NCBI GenBank assembly: GCA_029210585.1
Contig: JARGFP010000031.1
Coordinates: 1 to 42,727, forward strand
Reading direction: 5' to 3'
DNA: 42,727 nucleotides
Source of the DNA: Bacteroidales bacterium
GTDB lineage: Bacteria > Bacteroidota > Bacteroidia > Bacteroidales > GCA-2748055
Within the stretch, counting starts at the first letter, position 1; each line of letters starts with the position of its first letter. Position numbers and translations under genes: made by a program. Shown piece by piece: positions 16,047 through 23,102 of the stretch. The notes under the pieces are model-generated. The model had not been told where the DNA came from, searched no databases, and saw only the letters and a list, made by a program, of their open reading frames with translations.

Positions 16047-17384
16047 CTATACTCTTTCCGGCACAACATAACCCTTCCGATAATTCCTGGTCAGCATCTC
16101 ATCCGCTTCCGGATCATTTACAAACTTCTCTGCTTGTGGGTTGAAGGTTAATACTTTCCCTAACCTGTAAGCGATATTCCCAAGATGAGCCAAACCCGAC
16201 GAGAGATGTGCAGTTTCAACAGGTCCGTTAAGGATGCTAGCATCATGCTTGCGAACTGCATCAATAAAATTGGCAAAGTGCCCGTCAGTCCCACTTGCAC
16301 CCCGATCCATCCCTGATGCTTCAGCTGCTCCATCATCGCCTGACAATCCGGGTTCACGGTTCTGCCCCATATACGTTTTAAAACTATTATAACCATCAAC
16401 TACAAGGATCCCCTTGTCGCCGTAAAAAATATTTCCTACAGTAACTCCCTGTTCAGTGTTGGTACACCAGGGTCTGACTTCAAATTGAATAATTTTGTCT
16501 TCGTCGGGATAATTATAGACAGAAGTTAATACTTCCGGAACCTCTTTACTATCGTCCCACAGGAATTTACCCCCCATTGAGGTAATTTTGGTTGGCAGTC
16601 CGACATCCAGACCCCACATACACAAATCAGTTTCATGGATTCCCTGGTTGCCCACATCACCATTTCCATAGTCCCAGTGCCAGTGCCAGTTATAATGCAC
16701 AAGGTTACGTGTAAAAGGTCGCTTGGGTGCGGGTCCCGTCCATAAATCATAATCCAGTCCGTCGGGCACAGGTGAAAAGCCCTGGTCGCCTATATCCCCT
16801 CTCCAGCGGAATACCAGTCCGCGTGCCATATACACCCTGCCGATATACCCCTCCCTCAACAGCTTAATTGCTTCATTCACTGCAGGAGAGCTGCGAAGCT
16901 GAACGCCATGCTGAACAATACGGTCATATTTATGGGCAGCTTCAACCATTTTCCTGCCCTCCCAAATATTATGTGATCCGGGTTTCTCAACATACACATC
17001 CTTTCCTGCCTGGCAAGCCCAGATCACTGAAAGTGCATGCCAGTGGTTTGGGCTGGCAATGCTCACAACGTCAATATCCTTATTATCCATTACGCGTCTC
17101 AAATCCTGCTCCAGTGAAACGCTATGGCCATATTTTTCTTTGAATTCCTGCTGCCGCGTGTTCAAAATATTCAAATCAGGATCACACAAAGTGGTAACTT
17201 CAACGTTTTTCTGGTTCATTAAAGAACTAACATGACTATTTCCCCTGCCATTTAAACCCAGGACGGCAGCATTGATACGGTCATTTGCTCCAAATACCTT
17301 AGAATTTACGATTGTCGGAGCAATAATGGCTGCAGAACTTATTCCTGCAGTTTTTTTAATAAAAGATCTTCTGGACTGGGTCAT
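16047..17384 (-). CDS. Gfo/Idh/MocA family oxidoreductase, Tat-exported
   Basis: A 445-residue protein. The leader QSRRSFIKKTAG with a hydrophobic stretch is a twin-arginine signal, so the enzyme probably acts in the periplasm with cofactor bound before export. The Rossmann fold starts at INAAVLGLNGRGNSHVSSLM; the catalytic EKP element is VEKPGSHNIWEGRKM; further motifs are GNGDVGNQGIHETDLCMWGL and the C-terminal GRG-type GTDGHFANFIDAV. Family members use NAD(P) on sugars or glycosides. It is first in the operon with the PmoA-like and TIM-barrel genes. Confidence 0.9.
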   Translation of the reverse strand: MTQSRRSFIKKTAGISSAAIIAPTIVNSKVFGANDRINAAVLGLNGRGNSHVSSLMNQKNVEVTTLCDPDLNILNTRQQEFKEKYGHSVSLEQDLRRVMDNKDIDVVSIASPNHWHALSVIWACQAGKDVYVEKPGSHNIWEGRKMVEAAHKYDRIVQHGVQLRSSPAVNEAIKLLREGYIGRVYMARGLVFRWRGDIGDQGFSPVPDGLDYDLWTGPAPKRPFTRNLVHYNWHWHWDYGNGDVGNQGIHETDLCMWGLDVGLPTKITSMGGKFLWDDSKEVPEVLTSVYNYPDEDKIIQFEVRPWCTNTEQGVTVGNIFYGDKGILVVDGYNSFKTYMGQNREPGLSGDDGAAEASGMDRGASGTDGHFANFIDAVRKHDASILNGPVETAHLSSGLAHLGNIAYRLGKVLTFNPQAEKFVNDPEADEMLTRNYRKGYVVPERV

Positions 17385-17462
17385 AATAGTAGTATTTATT
17401 ATTGTTTGTAAACATTGCGGTTTCAGAACAAAGAAAACTTGAATATACCAAAAAAAAACGCA

Positions 17463-17487
17463 TCACAAATTGTGACCTCAAGTTGGG
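17463..17487 (+). repeat. ORF6N-like palindromic block, copy 3
   Basis: In frame the block reads SQIVTSSW, the ORF6N Q-I-V-T-S-S-W element. CACAAATTGTG inside it is palindromic. It runs directly into the DUF2200 fragment (17478-17543), sharing CAAGTT with the junction of copy 1 at 2625-2630. Confidence 0.5.
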
Positions 17488-17543
17488 ACAGATGCAAATG
17501 TCATTTTTGCTATTCGTTCATCGTGTTCAGGTGTAGTTGTCAC
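17478..17543 (-). pseudogene. DUF2200 gene 5'-end fragment, copy 2
   Basis: From GTG 17543 the minus strand reads (M)TTTPEHDERIAKMTFASV, then PT and TGA. It breaks off after the same ASV codons as copy 1 and is nearly identical to it, including the bases just upstream of the start, so both derive from one junction. Confidence 0.7.
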
Positions 17544-17674
17544 AATGGCGGATTCATATTTGCATCGTTTTTGCTTTTGCCTGGTGAATAAAAATACAGA
17601 AAAAATCTGGTTGATCGAGAAAAAACGATAGGTTAACTGCGCGGCAAGATAAGCATCCCTTTTTTTTGACTTTG

Positions 17675-17745
17675 TTCACTGGAGGGAATCCGGGGAGTTT
17701 GCAGACCACATCGATGCAATACTCGTAGATATTCAGGTGGCTGAA
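17675..17745 (+). pseudogene. 71-bp DUF6880-like gene fragment
   Basis: This stretch matches 11355-11425 of the intact DUF6880-like gene at 63 of 71 positions and in the same frame would read HWRESGEFADHIDAILVDI. Only this internal piece is present; neither side continues the gene. Confidence 0.7.
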
Positions 17746-17751
17746 AACCAA

Positions 17752-17781
17752 GGGTGCCTCAACAACTGTATTGAGACACCC
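17752..17781 (+). terminator. hairpin GGGTG-CTCAA with one mismatch
   Basis: GGGTGCCTCAA (17752-17762) pairs with TTGAGACACCC (17771-17781) except for one C/A mismatch; 8-base loop. No strong T-run on either side, so terminator function is uncertain. Confidence 0.35.
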
Positions 17782-17784
17782 TCC

Positions 17785-17895
17785 ATGAAAAAAAACTACT
17801 CCAAAAAAACTACTATGAAAAGAAACTACTATGAAAAGAACGATTATGAAAAGAACGATTATGAAAAAAGCAACGTACGACCGAACGTGCGCTGA
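17785..17895 (+). repeat. six imperfect 14-16-bp tandem units with a 36-codon ORF
   Basis: Units start at 17785, 17801, 17815, 17831, 17846 and 17861 and follow ATGAAAAGAACGATT or ATGAAAAGAAACTACT. They supply an ATG in almost every unit. Read from 17785 they give a 36-residue, Lys/Tyr/Asn-rich peptide ending at TGA 17893-17895; read from 17861 the frame gives MKKATYDRTCADKIFNIKDP. No ribosome site or homology supports translation. It may be a slipped-strand expansion of a gene start. Confidence 0.4.
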
Positions 17896-17909
17896 CAAAA
17901 TTTTTAATA

Positions 17910-20312
17910 TCAAGGATCCCGCATCCCCCCCACTTCAAGGGCAATGTGTGTAAAAACATTCCAGCTGAATGCCCTTGCCGATGGCCACCAGCAACCCGGC
18001 TGTGAAAGATCCATGGGGATGATCTCATGACTGAAGGGTTCATCGTAGTTCAGGTTGATTTCAGCCAGCATCCTTTTTTCAATACGTTCATCTGCAGGCG
18101 CCCATCCGTGCTTCTTCCCAACCACGTACGCACAGATCTCGTTTCGCATCCAGCTTCCCCCGTTGTAGTATTGTCCCCTGGGCCACATCTGTTCCGGTAA
18201 GAAGGGTTTGTTTTCTTCCGTGAAAAAGGTGTCCGCCACGTGGCAGATGATCGGGGAACAATCGTTGATTACCGGGAATTTGTTGAGCGTGTTGATCACC
18301 ATGGCGGAATCAAGCAGCGGCTTGTCCCACAACCACCACGACACAAACTCGGGCATCAGGTCGGTAAAGGAGACTACGTAGGGAAAATCTTTGTCGGAAA
18401 TGATGTACCCGCGCTGCTCATCGTAAAAATTCCTGTATTCCTGTACCGTTTTATCAATGTATTCCTGCGCAATGTCGAAACCCAGCTCTTTAGCCGCCAT
18501 CAGGGTGACTGCATACACACCCTGGTTCACCGCCAGGCCCGATGTTTTCTGTTCGTAGTATACCACATCGTTCTGACTCAACGAAAACTGGGAACTGACA
18601 ATGCCATCCCTGTCGGGATCAAATTCCTCAATGCAATACGCCACCGCCTTTCTCAAACGCAGGGTATCCAGCGATGAGTTGAACCTTCGCTTGTTGAGCA
18701 GTCCCCACCAGATCCACTCGCATGTAGCCTCGTTCCCCTTCTTCTCAATACTCCCCATGTAAGGTGTGATGATCGTGCCAATGGCACCCAGGTGATCCTG
18801 TGTCCCTCCCCACTTTTCCCAGATCGATTCATTTAATTTTTTATCCTTCACAGATACCACGCTCCAGAATGCATCCCTGTTGTACATATCGGGGGCGTAG
18901 TTGATGCTTGGTACGTTGTGCGGACTGAAGTCCAGCGGACCGGTGATCCAGGTGAGCATCATGAAATCGGCAAGCAATACCTTCTCGACATCCGTACCTT
19001 CGAACCCCAGCCCTTCTGCGAGACGGACCTGGCTGGCCAGCCGGATGTCTCTTACATCCCGTGACTTCGTGGCAAACATAAACATGGTTTTGGTCTGTTT
19101 TTTACCGAGCGGCATCCGGTGGTACGAAAGCTTTTTGGGAGTGATCTCTGTAATCTCAAAATCATTGATCGTAAGATCCGATTTGCCTTCAATCAGTAGT
19201 TGCGCGTTACTGCCCTCCAGTCCCTGCAGCAAAGCCGATTCTTCAAACCTACGCCATTCAACCGGTGATGCAGGAATGCCCGTTTTGTAATGGAAGCCAA
19301 TCACTTCGTCAGCCAGGTTACGCGTTTTCAACAACCTGAGATTAAATGGCTGTTCTGACCTGTATTTGAATCTGATGGTGTAAAAACCATCCCGGCTGCT
19401 AAAGGGAATCCTTATCCCTGAATTTGCAGCCGGCTGCCGGGGATCAGCTGCAACAATAAAATCATCTCCTGCAAGTCTTTTAATTGCGCCTCCCTTGTGC
19501 GGGAGAGCATCTGCCATTGCGCCTCCATTGTGCGGCAAGGCATCTGCCAGGAAACTGTTGTTTAAAACAGTGGGGACCCCGGCATTATAATCTGACAGTT
19601 CACCAAAGTTCAGGGCCACGAAATGATCATCCCGGAGGCGATCTCCATGGGTGGCAATACGGTACAGGTTAACGTCTGCAATGGTTTGCACGGCTTTGAA
19701 TCCCATATTGCTGGTCCGCTGATCGGTGGGGCGTTTCCGTATATTCCGGGTCCACTGGTTTTTGTACCCGGCATCGGTTAACAATCCTACGGCAATGGAA
19801 TCATCAAGCATAAAACCCGCGGCTGGATAGATTTCACGAATAGAGCCTCCCTGGTGATCCAGGTGGTCAAAACTCCAGTATGAAACATCATGATCAGAGG
19901 GGCTTAGTTTGTTTTCTAGCTGGTAAAACAACAGTGGAATATTGTTTTGCTCCAGGCTGATCTCTTTCTTTATTACATGATCATTTACAATTGCATAGTC
20001 CACCTCGATGGAAATGAGGGTCATCAGGTTCGCCAGGTACACCTGCCCTGAAAGGATTATTCCATCACTGTATTCCCTCGCCACGGATGCTTTCCAGTGA
20101 TGAATCGTATCCCTGGTACTGCGGTCCGCGTTCTCAATCACCAGGTTGAATTCACCATGTACATCATTGGTAGCCACTTCCCGGTTGCCATAAGCAATCG
20201 CAACTGAATAACCCACTTCTTCATTGCCTGATAACAGCAAGCTGATGCTTTGAGAATACATGGAAAAGCAGCCAGATAAAATGATCACCAGGAACAGTGC
20301 ACCTTTGGTCAT
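17910..20312 (-). CDS. secreted putative (alpha/alpha)-barrel glycosidase
   Basis: An 800-residue protein with a signal peptide (LFLVIILSGCFSMYSQ). Residues about 20-300 look like a beta-rich domain; about 300-400 a carbohydrate-binding-like beta domain (PFNLRLLKTRN, INDFEITEITPK). Residues about 400-800 are helical with WEKWGGTQDHLGAIGTIIT, CEWIWWGLLNKRRFN, YCIEEFDPDRDGI and QMWPRGQYYNGGSWMRNEIC, as in six-hairpin (alpha/alpha)6 glycosidases. I cannot assign a CAZy family. The gene follows the LamG gene across a terminator and probably belongs to the same PUL. It has a tandem 11-residue duplication (residues about 256-277). A 27-bp stretch (18947-18973) is repeated exactly at 38859-38885. 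Confidence 0.7.
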   Translation of the reverse strand: MTKGALFLVIILSGCFSMYSQSISLLLSGNEEVGYSVAIAYGNREVATNDVHGEFNLVIENADRSTRDTIHHWKASVAREYSDGIILSGQVYLANLMTLISIEVDYAIVNDHVIKKEISLEQNNIPLLFYQLENKLSPSDHDVSYWSFDHLDHQGGSIREIYPAAGFMLDDSIAVGLLTDAGYKNQWTRNIRKRPTDQRTSNMGFKAVQTIADVNLYRIATHGDRLRDDHFVALNFGELSDYNAGVPTVLNNSFLADALPHNGGAMADALPHKGGAIKRLAGDDFIVAADPRQPAANSGIRIPFSSRDGFYTIRFKYRSEQPFNLRLLKTRNLADEVIGFHYKTGIPASPVEWRRFEESALLQGLEGSNAQLLIEGKSDLTINDFEITEITPKKLSYHRMPLGKKQTKTMFMFATKSRDVRDIRLASQVRLAEGLGFEGTDVEKVLLADFMMLTWITGPLDFSPHNVPSINYAPDMYNRDAFWSVVSVKDKKLNESIWEKWGGTQDHLGAIGTIITPYMGSIEKKGNEATCEWIWWGLLNKRRFNSSLDTLRLRKAVAYCIEEFDPDRDGIVSSQFSLSQNDVVYYEQKTSGLAVNQGVYAVTLMAAKELGFDIAQEYIDKTVQEYRNFYDEQRGYIISDKDFPYVVSFTDLMPEFVSWWLWDKPLLDSAMVINTLNKFPVINDCSPIICHVADTFFTEENKPFLPEQMWPRGQYYNGGSWMRNEICAYVVGKKHGWAPADERIEKRMLAEINLNYDEPFSHEIIPMDLSQPGCWWPSARAFSWNVFTHIALEVGGMRDP
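19483..19548 (-). repeat. 33-bp tandem duplication inside the 800-residue gene
   Basis: Two units, 19483-19515 and 19516-19548, differ at four positions and encode ADALPHNGGAM and ADALPHKGGAI. The reading frame is kept. The duplication sits between the beta-rich domains, a likely linker. Confidence 0.8.
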
Positions 20313-20365
20313 TGATGTAAATTAAAAGTTGTTCGGAAAAAGCGCGCGCAAACGAAAAAAATAAA

Positions 20366-20392
20366 GGAAGGGATCACAGTTGGATCCCTTCC
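20366..20392 (-). terminator. 10-bp perfect hairpin after the LamG gene
   Basis: GGAAGGGATC (20366-20375) and GATCCCTTCC (20383-20392) pair perfectly around a 7-base loop, 21 bases after the stop of the LamG gene. On the minus strand the hairpin is followed by TTTATTTTTTTCG, a good U-run. It ends the SusC/SusD transcript and isolates the 800-residue gene from it at least in part. Confidence 0.75.
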
Positions 20393-20413
20393 CTTTATCT
20401 ATTCAGCTACTGG

Positions 20414-21475
20414 CTATTGGGCTTCTGCATTTTCAAGGGTATACAATGAAAGTGCTTCTGCATCTGTCAGGGCCTTGTTGTACAAGCGCAGGTCATCCAT
20501 CGTTCCTTTAAAGAATCCGTCGGTTGCCCCGGCTTCCTCCGTCATGTAATCTGTAGTTGGAAGTTGCTGACCAATACAAAGGTTCTTGGTTACTGTCATT
20601 AAGTCACCAGTGACACCCCTGTCAGTGATCTCCCTTACTTTCTCACCATCGGCGAAGAATTTGATTACACCTGCAGCACCATAGGAAACAATAACATGTG
20701 TCCACACATTTTCATTCACTGTATATGGATTACTGTCGTCGTCACAAACAAATTCCCAGGTATCGGGTGCGGTTTGCTTCCTGATGGTATAATAGAGTTT
20801 GTCTTCCGACTGGAGGTTCAATTTATAGCCAATCCAACGATCGAGAGAAATGATGTAATCATTGTTATCCTGGCTTTCCATTTTAATCCAGACACTGATA
20901 CTCAGTTCTTTGTCAGGATTAAGCTGATTGCTGTAAGGAACTTCAATATTTGCACCTTTATCAAAATAGTATGCCATGTTTGCAGTTCCAAACCTGTCGG
21001 CAGCCAATACCGGCAATACAGCAGTACCCCCGGTATAGAAATTCTCATGGCCCGACTTTAGTTCACCATCGTGACCATTTCCTGAATTGTCGGTCGCATC
21101 GCCATTGAACAGCCATTGTGCAACCAGGTAATCGGTACTTACCGGTTGTATCCTCTTGCTCATGAACGTCTCCATAGCAGTTGTCAACTGGGTTTCCATG
21201 GCTGCTACGGTAGCTTCAGTTGTGTAGAGGTCTTCAAGCACAGTAAGGGCTGCATCAATAACTGTTTTGAATTCAGCTTTTGAACCCGCCGCGTACTGTC
21301 CCGCGTTGGTTCCTTCCACGGCTCCATCATGCAGTGCAAGGGCATCATCATAGAGTGCCTGTAATTCAGTTTTGTCAACATTCGTTGGTTCGGGATCAGG
21401 ATCCTTTTCGCAACTTGTAAAAATGGCTGATACAATAAACATTGCAGCAACCGAAAGCTTGATTAAATTTTTCAT
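20414..21475 (-). CDS. LamG-domain surface lipoprotein with FIVAR-like segment
   Basis: A 353-residue lipoprotein (signal ending FTSC, Cys about residue 22). Residues about 35-115 are helical and match a FIVAR-type module (ELQALYDDALALHDGAVEGT). Residues about 118-345 are a LamG/concanavalin-like domain: VAQWLFNGDATDNSGNGHDG, ELSISVWIKMESQDNNDYII, GTMDDLRLYNKALTDAEAL. Its place after SusC and SusD marks it as a surface glycan-binding protein of the PUL, in the position of SusE/F. Last gene before the terminator at 20366-20392. Confidence 0.85.
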   Translation of the reverse strand: MKNLIKLSVAAMFIVSAIFTSCEKDPDPEPTNVDKTELQALYDDALALHDGAVEGTNAGQYAAGSKAEFKTVIDAALTVLEDLYTTEATVAAMETQLTTAMETFMSKRIQPVSTDYLVAQWLFNGDATDNSGNGHDGELKSGHENFYTGGTAVLPVLAADRFGTANMAYYFDKGANIEVPYSNQLNPDKELSISVWIKMESQDNNDYIISLDRWIGYKLNLQSEDKLYYTIRKQTAPDTWEFVCDDDSNPYTVNENVWTHVIVSYGAAGVIKFFADGEKVREITDRGVTGDLMTVTKNLCIGQQLPTTDYMTEEAGATDGFFKGTMDDLRLYNKALTDAEALSLYTLENAEAQ

Positions 21476-21524
21476 CTTTTCAGTTTTTCATTAATAATTA
21501 AGGAATCATGTGTATTTAAAATAT

Positions 21525-23075
21525 TTAGTTCTTATAATTTCGCAATTCATAATTTGTATCCAGCTCTCTCTGGGGATAGGGAAGATACCTGTGCTCCTGG
21601 TAGTTAAAGAATTCAACCTCTGCAAAAACAGCATTTGCGTATTGTTCTCCGTATCGCATAATGTCGAAATACCGGTGGAATTCAAGGCCAAGTTCGGTGC
21701 GGCGTTCGTGACGTATGATTTCCCTGAGTGAAGACTGGTCGGTGACAGAGATATCCGCTAATAAACCTGCAGGAATATCCGGGTAGTTTGATAAGTCCGG
21801 GTCTGTTTCGAAGCATTCCCTGGCTCTCTGCCTTACCTGGTTCAGGTAGAACAGTGCCTGTGACGGATTTCCGTCTTCGTTATACGCCTCTGCAATCCAG
21901 AGCAGCACATCTGCATACCGGATGGCTGTATAATTCAGGTCGCCATCCCCTTTAATATTGCCCGGAATTTCCGAAATAGGCTGCAGTTGTTTTTTCGCAA
22001 GGTATCCCGTTTCTGACCAGTCGCTGCTGTAGGTAATTGACTCGTCTATCCATGGCAGCTGGGCATTCTCACGACCCAATGAATAGTCGAGCCTTGGATC
22101 GGCATAATCTGTTCCCGCGATATTTACGGTCTCAAATGCATCGACAAAATCCTGGGTAGGCTGGTTAAAGTAATACCCCTCGCCCATTCCATAGTCAGCG
22201 GGTGCAGCAAATGCCTGGTTCAGAAGATTTCCGGAATTTGGATTTTGCCTGCTCAGGTGCTGAACCTCGAAAACCGACTCGGCGTTGTTCTCGAAGGCAA
22301 CATTGAAATTGTGCTGATAATTTGGCATCAGTGCGTAGGTATAAGGCGCAGTGGTAAGAAGCACCGCTGTTTCATGTGCATCTTTCCATTTTCCCTGGTA
22401 CAGGTAACTTTTGGCCAGGAGCGCAATCGCAGCTCCCTTTGTTGCCCTTCCCACCTCGGCCGTGGGGTAAAACTCCGGCAACACTTCCTGCGCATCCTCG
22501 CAATCTTTCTCAATTTGCGCATAGATCTCGCTCACCGTTGACGGACCAATTTGCAGCTCACTGGTTATTTTGGGCTCCAGCAACAGAGGCACATCACCAT
22601 AGATGTTCACCAGGTAGAAATAATACCAGGCTCGCAGGAATTTTGCTTCAGCGATAAGCCGGTCCTGCAGCTCCTCATTAATTATGCCGGCGTCCATTTC
22701 AGCAATATTCTCGATGGCATAGTTGCACCGGGTGATCCCGTCGTAATAGTTGGCCCACAGTGTGGCGACCACGCCATTATTGGTGTTTTCAACAAAATTG
22801 TCAATATCAGCAGCGTCGGCCATATCACCGGCATCTCCGCCTTTGACCGCGTCATCTGACCGGGTGTCTCCGACGACCCAGATTACGGCACCATCCGTGG
22901 CAAATGAAAGCGGACGGTATGCAGCATTTACAGCCAGGACCGCATTTTCACTGGATACAAAAAATGTTTCGGTCGTATAACTTCCTTTCAGCTCCGTGTT
23001 TAAAAGGTCCTCACAGGAAACACAAAGGGCAGCCAGGGATATGATGATGAATGTCTTAACGATCAGTGTTTTCAT
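21525..23075 (-). CDS. SusD/RagB-type glycan-binding lipoprotein
   Basis: A 516-residue lipoprotein (LAALCVSCEDLL, Cys about residue 21). The N-terminal part has AKFLRAWYYFYLVNIYGDVP and TPR-like helices (AAIALLAKSYLYQGKWKDA). The C-terminal part has RYADVLLWIAEAYNE, FYLNQVRQRAR and IRHERRTELGLEFHRYFDIM, typical of RagB/SusD. It binds glycan at the outer membrane and caps the SusC channel encoded 27 bases upstream. Confidence 0.95.
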   Translation of the reverse strand: MKTLIVKTFIIISLAALCVSCEDLLNTELKGSYTTETFFVSSENAVLAVNAAYRPLSFATDGAVIWVVGDTRSDDAVKGGDAGDMADAADIDNFVENTNNGVVATLWANYYDGITRCNYAIENIAEMDAGIINEELQDRLIAEAKFLRAWYYFYLVNIYGDVPLLLEPKITSELQIGPSTVSEIYAQIEKDCEDAQEVLPEFYPTAEVGRATKGAAIALLAKSYLYQGKWKDAHETAVLLTTAPYTYALMPNYQHNFNVAFENNAESVFEVQHLSRQNPNSGNLLNQAFAAPADYGMGEGYYFNQPTQDFVDAFETVNIAGTDYADPRLDYSLGRENAQLPWIDESITYSSDWSETGYLAKKQLQPISEIPGNIKGDGDLNYTAIRYADVLLWIAEAYNEDGNPSQALFYLNQVRQRARECFETDPDLSNYPDIPAGLLADISVTDQSSLREIIRHERRTELGLEFHRYFDIMRYGEQYANAVFAEVEFFNYQEHRYLPYPQRELDTNYELRNYKN

Positions 23076-23102
23076 ATTGGTACTTTTTAATCAATGCACA
23101 TT

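Noticed and set aside
17554-17913. A 119-codon minus-strand frame with a hydrophobic FFIIVLFIIVLF stretch
   Set aside because: The hydrophobic run is only the antisense translation of the tandem AT-rich units, and the frame crosses unrelated fragments.
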